The notes beneath the pieces are model-generated. The model worked only from the letters and a program-made list of their open reading frames with translations, made no database searches and had not been told where the DNA came from. Shown piece by piece: positions 17,077 through 27,115 of a stretch of 64,000 bases of DNA (the stretch's first letter is position 1; every line of letters begins with the position of its first letter). Location of the stretch: contig JAKVPA010000009.1 in assembly GCA_022482495.1 (NCBI GenBank), forward strand, positions 20,898-84,897, written 5' to 3'. A program made the position numbers and the translations under genes. Source of the DNA: Sphaerochaeta sp. (lineage in GTDB: Bacteria; Spirochaetota; Spirochaetia; Sphaerochaetales; Sphaerochaetaceae).

Positions 17077-18465
17077 ATGTTGCAAACTCGTATCAAGACA
17101 CTGCTCTCACGGGAGCCGGGTGATGAGATTGTTACGGCCGAAGGTTGGGTGCGCACCAAGCGCGACAGCAAGAACGTCTGTTTTCTTGAAGTCAATGATG
17201 GTTCCTGTCTCAAGGGACTGCAGGTGGTCGTCGACCGCACCACATTCCAGAATGACGCACTCCTTTCTTCCATCACAACCGGAGCTTCCGTCATTTGCAA
17301 GGGGAAAATCGTCAAAAGTCTGGGCGGCGTACAGCCAGTGGAGATGCAAAGCAATGACATCATGCTGGTCGGTTCCTGCCCCAACGATTATCCGTTGCAG
17401 AAGAAATTCCAGACGCTGGAGTACCTCAGGGACATCGCGCACCTGCGCAGCCGCACCAATACCATCGGAGCGGTGGCAAGAGTCCGCAATACCCTTGCCT
17501 ACGCGACCCATCGGTTCTTTCAGGAAAACGGTTTCGTCTACGTCAACACCCCGATCATCAGCGCAAGTGACGCCGAGGGCGCCGGAGAACAGTTCACCGT
17601 CACCACGCTGGATCTTCGCAATGTGCCAAAGACCCCGGAGGGAAACGTCGATTATTCCAAGGATTTCTTCGGAAAGATGGCGAAGCTTACCGTAAGCGGC
17701 CAGCTTGAGGGGGAAACCTACGCCACCAGCATGAAGAACATCTACACGTTCGGGCCGACGTTCCGTTCGGAGAACAGCGTGACCAAGCGTCACCTGGCCG
17801 AGTTCTGGATGATCGAGCCGGAAATGGCCTTCTGTGACATCGAAGGGGACATGGATGTCGCCCAAGCATATCTGAAGTTCCTGTTCAAGGCGGCATTGGA
17901 GGAGAATGGCGAGGATCTGGCGTTCTTCGAGAAACGGGTTGAGCCGAACATCATCAAGACGCTGACCCACGTGGTGGAGACGCCATTCGCCCACATGACG
18001 TACACCGACGCCATCAAGGAATTGGTACCGCACAACGCCGAATTCGAATTCCCCGTCCATTGGGGAAGCGATATCCAGACGGAACACGAGCGGTTCCTTA
18101 CCGAACAGGTCTGCAAATCCCCGGTGATCGTCACCGACTATCCCAAGGAGATCAAATCGTTCTACATGAAGCAGAATGATGATGGCAAGACGGTGCGCGG
18201 CATGGACGTGCTCGTCCCGCGTCTGGGAGAGATCATCGGCGGCAGCGAACGTGAGGTGGATTACGACAAGCTGGTGGCGCGGATGAATGAATTGCACATG
18301 AAGCAGGACGAATACTGGTGGTACCTGGACCTGCGCAAGTATGGATCGGTGCCTCACAGTGGTTTCGGCCTCGGTTTCGAGCGCGCCGTGATGTACGTCA
18401 CCGGCATGCAGAACATCCGTGACGTCATTCCATACCCCAGGGCGGTGGGGCAAGCGGAATTCTGA
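17077..18465 (+). CDS. asnS: Asparaginyl-tRNA synthetase
   Basis: A 462-aa class IIb aminoacyl-tRNA synthetase. The N-terminal OB-fold (to about residue 115) with GWVRTKRDSKNVCFLEVNDGS leads into the catalytic core: motif 2 region FGPTFRSENSVTKRHLAEFWMIEPE, and motif 3 GFGLGFERAVMYVTG near the C-terminus. The combination RSENS / HLAEFWM is that of AsnRS rather than AspRS. ATG at 17077 is set by AAAGGGG; the frame upstream lies in the promoter. The stop overlaps the next start (TGATG). Confidence 0.96.
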   Translation: MLQTRIKTLLSREPGDEIVTAEGWVRTKRDSKNVCFLEVNDGSCLKGLQVVVDRTTFQNDALLSSITTGASVICKGKIVKSLGGVQPVEMQSNDIMLVGSCPNDYPLQKKFQTLEYLRDIAHLRSRTNTIGAVARVRNTLAYATHRFFQENGFVYVNTPIISASDAEGAGEQFTVTTLDLRNVPKTPEGNVDYSKDFFGKMAKLTVSGQLEGETYATSMKNIYTFGPTFRSENSVTKRHLAEFWMIEPEMAFCDIEGDMDVAQAYLKFLFKAALEENGEDLAFFEKRVEPNIIKTLTHVVETPFAHMTYTDAIKELVPHNAEFEFPVHWGSDIQTEHERFLTEQVCKSPVIVTDYPKEIKSFYMKQNDDGKTVRGMDVLVPRLGEIIGGSEREVDYDKLVARMNELHMKQDEYWWYLDLRKYGSVPHSGFGLGFERAVMYVTGMQNIRDVIPYPRAVGQAEF

Positions 18466-19192
18466 TGGCATCCGCCCTTTGGAATCCATGGCACGGATGT
18501 GTCAAGTACTCCGAAGGGTGCATGCATTGTTATGTCTACCGAAGGGACCAGAGCGTCGGACGGGACGCTTCCGTCGTCACGCGCACCAAGCAGTTCGACC
18601 TGCCGCTTCGCAAGAACCGCCACGGAATCTTCACGCTGACCAAGAAAGACAATCCCGTCTACACCTGCATGACCAGCGATTTCTTCCTGGACAAGGCCGA
18701 TCCCTGGCGGGAAGAAGCATGGAAGATCATCCGCTACCGCTCTGACCTTTCCTTCATCATCATCACCAAACGGATCGTCCGTTTCACGTCCTGCGTCCCC
18801 CGGATTGGGGGGATGGCTACCCCAACGTCACCATCATGTGCACCGTAGAAAACCAAAAGCAGGCGGATATCCGGCTTCCCGTGTTCCTCGCCGTCCCGAT
18901 CCGGCACAAGGCGGTGATCTGCGAACCCTTGCTCGGCCCCATCCAGCTGCAACCATACCTGGACGGCCGGATCCAATCCGTCACGGTGGGAGGAGAAAGC
19001 GGGGATGACGGACGGATCTGCGACTATCGTTGGGTGTTGTCTCTCCGCGAACAATGCGTCCAAACGCGTACGCCGTTCCGTTTCAAGCAGACAGGCACCC
19101 GGTTCGTCAAGGATGGCAAAGGGTATTTGATCCACCGTGAACTGCAGGAGAGCCAGGCAAGGAAAGCAGGTATTGATTGGGATCCCTCCTAA
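18465..19192 (+). pseudogene. DUF5131 (phage Gp37/Gp68-like) protein, split by a single-base deletion
   Basis: Two frames give one protein of about 242 aa. The first frame (18465 onward) has WNPWHGCVKYSEGCMHCY with Cys12, Cys19 and Cys22, the radical-SAM-like signature of this family, then TCMTSDFFLD and IIITKR. After a five-C run at 18797-18801 the frame is lost; restoring one C gives PPDWGDGYPNVTIMCTVENQ and then HKAVICEPLLGPI and TVGGESG in the second frame to 19192. No other lesion is visible. A homopolymer indel, real or artefactual, is the likely cause. Family members occur in phages and bacteria; their reaction is not established. Starts by coupling to the asnS stop. Confidence 0.82.
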
Positions 19193-19758
19193 CAGATGTG
19201 GTACAGGGCGGCTTTTCCGCTGCTGACCATCTGCGGGGTGGAATGCACCTTGAACTTGGCGAACAGCTGTTTCTTGTGGGCGTTGACCGTCGCGACGGTA
19301 ATGCCCAGGTGCTGGGCGACTTCCTTGACGGAGAAACCGGTCATCAACAGCTGGCAGACTTCCTGTTCCCGGGGCGTCAGGTAGACCTGTTCCCGTTCCA
19401 GCACCGCGTCCCTGCCTTGGATCAACGCGGTGATGCGCTCCTCCAGCCGGAATTCAGGATCATCACAGCCAGCGTACCAGAGCCGCTCGTTCCGTTCCAG
19501 GGATACCAAACGGAAGCGGATGTCATCCACCAGCACCAGCAGAGGCCTTTGGCACATATCGGCAAGCAGTGGGATGTCACGGTACAACTGGAGCGCCTTG
19601 GCGCATCGCACCACGTACAAGGCGTATTCCCCCTCAAGCGACGAGCCCGCGCCATAGGACAGCAGGACGTGACGATACCGGGTAACCCGGTCAAACAACC
19701 GATGGAAAAACAGGGAATCCTCCGGAGCAAGACATACACAACCTATCGCTTCTCTCAT
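19189..19758 (-). CDS. LuxR-type HTH regulator
   Basis: A 189-aa protein. The C-terminal GerE/LuxR domain (about 125-180) reads LTPREQEVCQLLMTGFSVKEVA, then HLGITVATVNAHKKQLFAKF. The N-terminal 110 residues show no receiver phospho-acceptor pattern I can recognise and may be a degenerate sensor. AAGGGGC precedes the ATG. It faces the DUF5131 gene (4-base convergent overlap). Target genes are unknown. Confidence 0.85.
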   Translation of the reverse strand: MREAIGCVCLAPEDSLFFHRLFDRVTRYRHVLLSYGAGSSLEGEYALYVVRCAKALQLYRDIPLLADMCQRPLLVLVDDIRFRLVSLERNERLWYAGCDDPEFRLEERITALIQGRDAVLEREQVYLTPREQEVCQLLMTGFSVKEVAQHLGITVATVNAHKKQLFAKFKVHSTPQMVSSGKAALYHIC

Positions 19759-19794
19759 GCCCCTTCGTACCAGCGAAAAGGGTTTTCCGGTCTA

Positions 19795-20331
19795 TCACAG
19801 ATGGGCGAACGTCCGATCCAGCGCGTCGGCGAACGCTTTGACCTGTCCTGAGGACAGGGGCCGGGATTTTTCTTCCAGCACGCCCCACTCCCGCAGCAAC
19901 ATATTGGCGTCCCGTTCCGACTTTCGCGCGCCGGCGTTCTCCTTGGTATACACCCCACCCCGGTCATCCAGCACGATGGCGCCCTTCTCCACCAGGCGGT
20001 AGGCCAGCGGAATATCATGGGTGACGGCGAGACAAGGAACAGTGATGTGTTCGACCAGGTAATCATCCGCGCTGTTCATGCCGGTCGGGACGGTCATCTG
20101 GGAGATCACGCCTTTGATGGCTCGGAGCGCCTCAGGATCGGTCACCCCGCTCGTCTCCGCCTCCATCCGGCGTTGGTGGGTGTCCTGTTCCGAAGCGTCC
20201 CGCACATCCTTCAGGACACGGTCAGCGACAAACAGCGTCGGGATGGCGTGCTTTCGGGCAAAGCGAAGGATGATGGCGCGGATCGGGACCGGTACGGAAT
20301 CGGCGTCCACGTACAGACAGAGGTCAGCCAA
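19795..20331 (-). CDS. UPF0178 (YaiI/YqxD, DUF188) family protein
   Basis: A 178-aa member of the YaiI/YqxD family, a NYN/PIN-related fold. Recognisable motifs are YVDADSVPVPIRAII, VADR, GMNSADDYLVEHI and AVTHDIPLAYRLVEKGAIVLDDRGGVYT. The function is uncharacterised; the Asp-rich sites resemble PIN-type nucleases. The start is a TTG at 20331, overlapping the end of the upstream GH2 gene by 8 bases, with AGGTGG upstream; no ATG is suitably placed. Confidence 0.9.
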   Translation of the reverse strand: MADLCLYVDADSVPVPIRAIILRFARKHAIPTLFVADRVLKDVRDASEQDTHQRRMEAETSGVTDPEALRAIKGVISQMTVPTGMNSADDYLVEHITVPCLAVTHDIPLAYRLVEKGAIVLDDRGGVYTKENAGARKSERDANMLLREWGVLEEKSRPLSSGQVKAFADALDRTFAHL

Positions 20332-22621
20332 TGGTGATCACCACCTGGATCGTCTGATCCTGGAGTTTGATCCGCACGATGCCTGTTCCCGAAGCTCCGG
20401 TCGTCCGGACATAGATGCCTCCGACGCCGCCGATGGTAGCGTCCATCACGGGAGAGAGCAACGAAAGCGGGCCTTCCGTTTCCACCAGGTACGGTTCAAA
20501 CGCGTACGGCGACGGCAGCGTCATCCCTTCCTTTCCGATGGTCAGGATTACCGGGATCACCTGATAGGTTTCTCTCAGTCTCACTTCCGTCCGCTCTGGC
20601 GTGGCCCGAACCACACGTTTCTGGTCAGGCCCATAGATTTCGGACGCGACGACCTCTTTTCCGATCACTCCTTCCAGTTTCCAGACCGATTTGCGCGGCC
20701 GGTCCATCCCGAAATACCGGTTGCCCAATTCCAGGACATCCTTTCGTTCCAGATGGTACCGTTTGCACAACGTGGAATACACCAGCTTGTCACTCAGCGT
20801 GAACGTGCCTTTGGACAATCGGGACTTGCAGAGCAACCGGGCGATGGCCTTCTGGTCTTTCGCGCTGAATTTCGTCTCATCCGTGATGGTCTCCCCGATA
20901 GGGTCGTCAATGAACACCGGTGGATGCGGTACATGGGGATACTCCTTCCGGGCCGGATAGAAGGTATTGACGAAGCGTCCGTCACGATACAGGTTGACGA
21001 AGTCGCAATTGGTCGCCACCACCCAGGGAAGATCCTTCATCGCCGGCGTATCACCAGCGTCAAACGTTTGGGAGGATACCAGCACCGGATGTTTCTCCTG
21101 CTGGCTGATGTAGGCGTACGCGGCGAATTTCGGGTATCGGTTCTGGTCACACACCCCATGGTAGCAGATGCCGTCCCCGCTTCCGAAGTTGCTGTGGGTC
21201 GGATAATCGACAAAACACCATCCGATGGCCCCACTGATGCGGTCACTGGAAAACGCGCTCTCCAGAACAGCCATGTGCCGGAGATACTGCTCGGTCCGGA
21301 CCATCTGGGCGTCAAACCGCTTGGTGGGGAACATGTGCCCGTTGTGTTCGGTCACCAGGTATGGCGCGTTGACCCGTGGCTGGAGCAATCCCTGTCCGGT
21401 TCCCGCGTGGGAGAAATCATTGTACGTGTAGACGTCCTCCAGCAGGTTGCTGGACAGGAAGTTCCGCACCCCGCACGTCTGCCGGACAGGATCCAGCTGG
21501 TGGGCCAGCGCATTGGTTTTCCGGTACAACTCGTCATCATCCAACGATTCGTTGATCCGCACGCCCCACAGCACAATGGAGGGATGATTGATGTCCCTTC
21601 GGATCATGTCCTCCACGTTTTTCATGCATCGCTCCCGCCACAAGGGATCAGAACCGATATGCTGCCAACCGGGAATCTCCTCCAGCACCAACAATCCGAC
21701 ACGGTCACAGGCGTCAAGGAACGCCGGGCTTTGCGGGTAATGGCTGGTACGCACGATGTTCAATCCCATCGCCTTGAGCATTTCGGCGTCATGCGCCTGA
21801 TTCTCCTCCGGCATGGCGTATCCCACGTAGGGATAATTCTGATGGCGGTCCAATCCGACCAGTTTGATCCGCTTGCCGTTGAGGGAGAATCCGTTGAATG
21901 TGAATTCCGCTTTTCGGGCGCCAAACGAAATGGTCTGGTGGTCCTCACCGAAATCTGCGTCCAGCTGATACAGGTAAGGATCCCTCACATCCCACAATCG
22001 GAGGGAGAGATCCGAAAAATCAGCATGGGCGATGCCATCGGAAAGGGTCGCGTCGCTCTGGGCGATGATGGTTTGTCCATCACGAAGCCGAAGCCGGACG
22101 ATGCCATCCGGACGTGTGGCGTGCATGCGGACGGAGACGGTTTTTCCATCGGCGCTGTCCGCGGCAAGAAAATCCAGCCGCGCGATGGGACGGGTCAGGA
22201 ACGTTACGTTACGGTAGATGCCGCCGAAGGCGAGATAATCCACCGCGCCGCCGAACGGAGGGACCAGGGGATCCTCATGGGTATCCACCTTCACCACCAG
22301 CATCCCTTCCTCATCGGGAAGCACCACGTCAAACGGAGTGTACGCTCCTTGGTGCGTTGCCAGTGTCTTCCCTTGGAAGGATACAACGGCATCCACACCC
22401 ACTCCCTCAAATCGCGCGACCCGCTCCCACCCCGGCTTGGCGGGAAGGGAGACCGTTTTCCGGTATGTGCCTATCGTCCATACCTTCTTTTCATCGCCAT
22501 CGTGAAACGGGAAAGGTGTCGGATTATGTGGGATGTCCACCTCTTCCCAATCCTCGTCAGAGAAGGTGGGAAGAAGGTATGAATCCTCAAAACCTGCATG
22601 ATATTTCCATCGGTTGTTCAT
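20324..22621 (-). CDS. Glycoside hydrolase family 2, beta-galactosidase-like
   Basis: A 765-aa cytoplasmic glycosidase without signal peptide. The jelly-roll sugar-binding domain (to about 150) includes [25 protein letters not shown]; the TIM barrel begins [20 protein letters not shown] and contains [14 protein letters not shown]. Putative acid/base Glu358 is in WGVRINES and nucleophile Glu425 in LVTEHNGH. The nearest class is beta-galactosidase, though beta-glucuronidase or another GH2 activity cannot be ruled out. AGGGAG precedes the ATG at 22621. It is divergent from pfp, and the next gene (UPF0178) overlaps its end. Confidence 0.88.
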   Translation of the reverse strand: MNNRWKYHAGFEDSYLLPTFSDEDWEEVDIPHNPTPFPFHDGDEKKVWTIGTYRKTVSLPAKPGWERVARFEGVGVDAVVSFQGKTLATHQGAYTPFDVVLPDEEGMLVVKVDTHEDPLVPPFGGAVDYLAFGGIYRNVTFLTRPIARLDFLAADSADGKTVSVRMHATRPDGIVRLRLRDGQTIIAQSDATLSDGIAHADFSDLSLRLWDVRDPYLYQLDADFGEDHQTISFGARKAEFTFNGFSLNGKRIKLVGLDRHQNYPYVGYAMPEENQAHDAEMLKAMGLNIVRTSHYPQSPAFLDACDRVGLLVLEEIPGWQHIGSDPLWRERCMKNVEDMIRRDINHPSIVLWGVRINESLDDDELYRKTNALAHQLDPVRQTCGVRNFLSSNLLEDVYTYNDFSHAGTGQGLLQPRVNAPYLVTEHNGHMFPTKRFDAQMVRTEQYLRHMAVLESAFSSDRISGAIGWCFVDYPTHSNFGSGDGICYHGVCDQNRYPKFAAYAYISQQEKHPVLVSSQTFDAGDTPAMKDLPWVVATNCDFVNLYRDGRFVNTFYPARKEYPHVPHPPVFIDDPIGETITDETKFSAKDQKAIARLLCKSRLSKGTFTLSDKLVYSTLCKRYHLERKDVLELGNRYFGMDRPRKSVWKLEGVIGKEVVASEIYGPDQKRVVRATPERTEVRLRETYQVIPVILTIGKEGMTLPSPYAFEPYLVETEGPLSLLSPVMDATIGGVGGIYVRTTGASGTGIVRIKLQDQTIQVVITIG

Positions 22622-22722
22622 ACTCCCTATGGTATACCGAACCGTCCCGCTCTGGCAACGAATCGCTTGCCACAAGAAAGGACTTTCCGCTATTGTATGA
22701 AATGAAAAAGGAGTGTTTACTC

Positions 22723-24380
22723 ATGAATGTATCTGTATTACAACAGGCGCGATTCGGGTATCAGCCGAAATTACCCGTGATCCTGCGCAAGCCGATCACC
22801 ACCATCAAGCCGGTCCCCGGTGCACCGACCCAAAGTATTGCGGACCAAAAGGAAATCAAGAAATTGTTCCCTCATACCTATGGTCTTCCCAAAGTATCCA
22901 TTCAGGAAGAAGCCAACCCGGTATGCGGAAAACCACGGAACATCGGCGTGATCCTTTCCGGTGGGCAGGCCCCCGGCGGACACAACGTCATCAGCGGGTT
23001 GTTTGACGCGTTGAAACAGGCAAACCCTCAAAGCAGATTGTTTGGATTCCTTGGTGGCCCCAGTGGAATCACCGATGACAAATACATGGAGATTACGGAG
23101 GAACTGCTGAAAGAATACCGCAACACAGGTGGGTTCGACATCATCGGAAGCGGAAGAACCAAACTGGAGACGGAAGCGCAATTCCAACAGTGCACCGAGG
23201 TTTGCCGGAAGCATGACATCAGCGCCATCGTGATCATCGGTGGAGATGACTCCAACACCAACGCCGCGGTGCTCGCCGAGTATTTCATGCAGCATGACGT
23301 CGGGGTGCAGGTCATTGGATGCCCCAAGACGATTGACGGAGATCTGAAGAACGAGAACATCGAGATTTCCTTCGGGTTCGATACCGCCACCAAGACGTAC
23401 AGCGAGGTGATCGGGAACATCGAGCGGGACGCCAACAGCGCAAAGAAGTATTGGCACTTCATCAAGCTGATGGGCCGCTCCGCAAGCCATATCGCGTTGG
23501 AATGCGCGCTGCAAACCCACCCCAACATCTGTCTGATCGGCGAAGAGGTCCAGGAAAAGCGGCAGTCTCTTTCCCAGATCGTCAATTCCATCGCCGACGT
23601 GGTGGAAGCAAGGGCGGAGGATGGCAACAACTTCGGAGTGGTGCTTGTCCCGGAAGGCCTGATCGAGTTCATTCCTGAAATGGGTGAGGTGATCGAGGAG
23701 ATCAACGATCTTTTGGCAAAGGAAGCGACCGCCTACGCGGCATGCGATGGGGAGACGGAGCAGTTCGCCTTCATCAGCAGCAATCTGCAACCCAAAAGCC
23801 AGACGGTGTTCAATCTCCTGCCGGCCGGCATCAAGAAACAGTTGTTGATGGATCGCGACCCGCACGGCAACGTCCAGGTTTCCCGAATCGAGACGGAGAA
23901 GTTGCTGGCGGAAATGGTTGGAAACGAACTGGACAAGCGGAAGAAAAAAGGAACCTATGTGGGTAAGTATTCCGCGTTGACCCATTTCTTCGGGTACGAA
24001 GGCAGATGCGCCTTCCCATCCAATTTTGACGCGGATTACTGCTACGCCCTCGGGTACAACGCGTTTGTCTTGATCGCAAGCGGTCTGACAGGGTACATGT
24101 CCAGCATCACCAAACTCCACAGTGGTGTGGACAACTGGCAGGCGGGAGGAATCCCATCACCATGATGTTCAACATGGAAGTGCGCAACGGGGAGAAAAAG
24201 CCGGTCATCCGCAAAGCGTTGGTAGATCTGAACGGAAAACCGTTCACCTATTTCGCGGCTCATCGCGCCGAATGGGCACGGCAGACTTGCTTCACCTATC
24301 CAGGCCCCGTCCAATACTGGGGACCGGTGGAGGTGTGCGACGCCACAACGATCACGCTGAATCTGGAGCAATCCACCTGA
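22723..24380 (+). pseudogene. pfp: Diphosphate-dependent phosphofructokinase, long form, with a 3' single-base deletion
   Basis: Encodes a PPi-dependent 6-phosphofructokinase of about 552 aa, the reversible glycolytic step used by many spirochaetes. Motifs: [23 protein letters not shown] at 173-178 (Asp rather than Gly marks PPi use), PKTIDGD at 201-207, and LMGRSASHI. The main frame stops at 24165 after [10 protein letters not shown]. Adding one C in the CCC at 24153-24155 restores [13 protein letters not shown], and the remaining ~70 codons (KPVIRKALVDLNG, FTYPGPVQYWGP, LNLEQ) continue to 24380, matching the family C-terminus. A conserved central-metabolism gene with one indel is most likely an assembly error. 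ATG at 22723 follows AAAAAGGAG. Confidence 0.9.
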
Positions 24381-24399
24381 AAGACGAAAACGATCAACC

Positions 24400-24428
24400 A
24401 GCCGGCCGGAAACGGCCGGCTTCTTTAT
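24400..24428 (+). terminator. Rho-independent terminator after pfp
   Basis: AGCCGGCC, loop GGAAAC, GGCCGGCT form a perfect 8-bp GC-rich stem, followed by TCTTTAT. Confidence 0.8.
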
Positions 24429-24473
24429 CTCCACGTCCCGTTGTTGTGCTATACTCTTGGACGGAGGCTTGCC

Positions 24474-26954
24474 ATGCATACCCTGTCATTCTCCGGAATC
24501 TGGAGGCTCTCACCCCGTGACCCTCACGCGGTGGCTCCGTTCACCCGTTTCTTCCTTGATCACCCTTCCGTGCCATGCGCCCTTCCCGGCGATGTGCACG
24601 CGGCCCTGCTCACCCAGGAAATCATCCCCGACCCCTATTACGGCACCAATGAGAATGATGTGCTGTGGGTTGGCCGGAACGACTGGGTCATGGAACGGGA
24701 ATTCACCCTGTCCAACGATGATCTTTCCGTGAAGCACGCCATCCTGACGTTCACCATGGCCGACACCATCATTACCGTACAAGTCAACGGGACGGTTGTC
24801 GGGACGATGGACAACCAGTTCCGGCGATATCGGTTTGACGTGCGGCCCCTGCTTCATGAAGGGACGAACACCATTTCCCTGACCTTTCGCAGCTCCGAAA
24901 AGGAAGCGTTGGATCGGGCATCCCGTCTGAAATACCCTATTCCATTCTCCGAATATCCCAACGGCTCCCCCCATCGGAACCTGGTGCGTAAGGCGCAGTT
25001 CAGCGGAGGTTGGGACTGGGGTCCCTGCATCCTTTCCATGGGAGTGTATCAGGACATCACGTTGGCGTTGACCGACCAGTTTCTTATTGAGTCGGTACAG
25101 ACGGATCTTCAGGAAACATCAGAAACATCGTTCGATGTCATCATCCATGTGATCATCGACTCCTTCTCGGAAGGAACCTATCCGATGGATGCCACCATTG
25201 CCGGAGCTCACCAAGAAGGATCGGTGGCGGTTCATGAAGGACGCAACCGCGTCACGTTCCACCTCTCCTGCCAACACATCGAACGATGGTGGCCGCATGG
25301 GGAAGGGAAACAACCGCTGTATCCCCTCACCCTCCATTTGGGAGACCAGACGGTGGACAAGCGGATCGGCTTCCGCACCATCAAGGTCAATACGGAAGGC
25401 GGTGGCGTGACGTTTCTGGTCAATGGCAGGCCCATCTACGCCAAAGGCGCCAACTGGATCCCGCTGGACGCCATTCCGTCACGCATCACACCCCAGCGGT
25501 ACGAATATCTTTTGGAGAGCGCCGTGCAGGCAAACTGCAACATGCTTCGTCTGTGGGGCGGCGGGTTCTTTGAGCATGACGCCTTCTATGATCTGTGTGA
25601 CGAGAAAGGCCTGTTGATCTGGCACGACCTGATGTTCGGCTGCTCCATGTATCCATCCGACGAAGAGTTCCTTTCCTCGGTGGAAGCGGAACTTCGCTAC
25701 CAGATCCCACGCTTGGCCGATCACCCATCCATCGCGCTGTGGTGCGGCAACAACGAGGATCTCGGGGCGATCAGCTGGTACGAGGAATCCCGGAAGAACC
25801 GGGACCGGTACGTCATCGACTATGACCGGCTGAACCACGGAACGGTGGAACGGGTGGTCAAGGAATTGGATCCCAATCGGATGTTCTGGCCATCCAGTCC
25901 GTCGGCGGGCGTGGATGATTTCTCCGACAACTGGCACAATGACCAGAAAGGGGACATGCACTTCTGGTCCGTCTGGCATGAAGGCAAGCCGTTTGAGGCG
26001 TACTATTCCATCAAGCCCCGGTTTGTCAGCGAGTTCGGTTACCAGAGTTTCCCTGCCCTGTCCACCATCGAGACATACTGCCCTGACAGCCAGCTGAACC
26101 TCACCAGCCCGGTGATGGAACACCATCAGAAAAACCCCAGCGGCAACAGCATCATCATCGGAAACTTCACCCGGTATTTCCGGATGCCAAGTGGTCTGGG
26201 CAACATGGTGTATCTCTCCCAATGCCAGCAGGCGCTGGCGATGAAGATGGCCTGTGAGTACTTCCGTTCCCTTCGCCCCCATTGCATGGGCAGCTTGATA
26301 TGGCAACTGGATGATGACTGGCCGGTGGCCAGCTGGTCATCCATTGACTACACCGGGAAATGGAAGGCGCTGCACTATGCCATGCGCAGGTTCTACGCGC
26401 CTGTGACGCCCATCGCAATCCGGAGGGATGATGGGTCGGTGGATGTGTTTGTCTCCAACGATACCCAAAAGACGCTTTCCCAGGCAAAGATCGAGGTAAA
26501 ATGCGCTTCGTTTGGAGGGGAAAAACGGTTTGCAAAAGCGTTCACGCTGGATATCCCTCCCGCGTCATCCACCCCTGTCTGCACGTTGCCTTCGTCTCTT
26601 TTGGATTCCGTCAGGACAGAAGCGTTCCTGTATGTGAAACTGAAGTGCAATGACCTGTACGCGGAAAACACGTTGTTCCTGGACCTTCCCAAACATTGCG
26701 CCTTGGAGGACCCGGCGCTGACGGTTTCCGTCCAACAGGCAGAAGCTGGTTTCTTGGTGACGCTCCGATGCGAAAAGCCGGCGTTCTGGGTGACGCTGGA
26801 CGCGGGTCAGACCAACGGAATCTTCTCCGACAACTGGTTTGACATGCGTCCGACGGGAGAGAAGCAGGTATGGTTCCATACCAACGATCGCATCTCCGTT
26901 TCGGAGTTCCAGGAACGCCTCTCCGTATATCACCTGTACGAAAGCGGGAGATGA
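24474..26954 (+). CDS. Beta-mannosidase, GH2 family
   Basis: An 826-aa intracellular glycosidase releasing mannose from beta-mannosides. The N-terminal region has GDVHAALL, then DPYYGTNE (typical of beta-mannosidases), and QFSGGWDWGPCI. The barrel has YAKGANWIPLDAIPSR and NMLRLWGGGFFEHDAFYDLCDEKGLLIWHDLMFGC in segments. Acid/base Glu428 is in WCGNNED and nucleophile Glu520 in FVSEFGYQSFP. No signal peptide. GGAGG sets the ATG at 24474. It follows pfp after a terminator, so it is likely transcribed separately. Confidence 0.93.
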   Translation: MHTLSFSGIWRLSPRDPHAVAPFTRFFLDHPSVPCALPGDVHAALLTQEIIPDPYYGTNENDVLWVGRNDWVMEREFTLSNDDLSVKHAILTFTMADTIITVQVNGTVVGTMDNQFRRYRFDVRPLLHEGTNTISLTFRSSEKEALDRASRLKYPIPFSEYPNGSPHRNLVRKAQFSGGWDWGPCILSMGVYQDITLALTDQFLIESVQTDLQETSETSFDVIIHVIIDSFSEGTYPMDATIAGAHQEGSVAVHEGRNRVTFHLSCQHIERWWPHGEGKQPLYPLTLHLGDQTVDKRIGFRTIKVNTEGGGVTFLVNGRPIYAKGANWIPLDAIPSRITPQRYEYLLESAVQANCNMLRLWGGGFFEHDAFYDLCDEKGLLIWHDLMFGCSMYPSDEEFLSSVEAELRYQIPRLADHPSIALWCGNNEDLGAISWYEESRKNRDRYVIDYDRLNHGTVERVVKELDPNRMFWPSSPSAGVDDFSDNWHNDQKGDMHFWSVWHEGKPFEAYYSIKPRFVSEFGYQSFPALSTIETYCPDSQLNLTSPVMEHHQKNPSGNSIIIGNFTRYFRMPSGLGNMVYLSQCQQALAMKMACEYFRSLRPHCMGSLIWQLDDDWPVASWSSIDYTGKWKALHYAMRRFYAPVTPIAIRRDDGSVDVFVSNDTQKTLSQAKIEVKCASFGGEKRFAKAFTLDIPPASSTPVCTLPSSLLDSVRTEAFLYVKLKCNDLYAENTLFLDLPKHCALEDPALTVSVQQAEAGFLVTLRCEKPAFWVTLDAGQTNGIFSDNWFDMRPTGEKQVWFHTNDRISVSEFQERLSVYHLYESGR

Positions 26955-26977
26955 TCAATCCCAGAGCTCAACGTGGG

Positions 26978-27022
26978 GGCTGTTCCAACAGTCTGAGGTT
27001 ATCAGACGTCATGGGAACAGCC
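26978..27022. repeat. Two-tier inverted repeat between convergent genes
   Basis: Outer arms GGCTGTTCC (26978-26986) and GGAACAGCC (27014-27022) enclose a second perfect pair GTCTGA / TCAGAC around GGTTA. It is not followed by a T run, so a simple terminator is not the best fit; a miniature-element remnant or structured RNA end is possible. Confidence 0.5.
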
Positions 27023-27053
27023 GCTTTCGTATGTTCTCAAGAAGCGATCAAGA

Positions 27054-27094
27054 CAAAAACAGACCAATCCATACGCCTTGTATTTCATGGTCTG
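27054..27094 (-). terminator. Terminator of the Na+/solute symporter gene
   Basis: Read on the minus strand, CAGACCA pairs with TGGTCTG across a 21-base loop and is followed by TTTTTG. Confidence 0.6.
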
Positions 27095-27115
27095 CTTTCA
27101 TGATCGCGCGTGGCG

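Noticed and set aside
20078..22582. An 834-codon + strand frame.
   Set aside because: Exact antisense shadow of the GH2 beta-galactosidase and UPF0178 genes; the GC-rich codon pattern keeps the opposite strand open.
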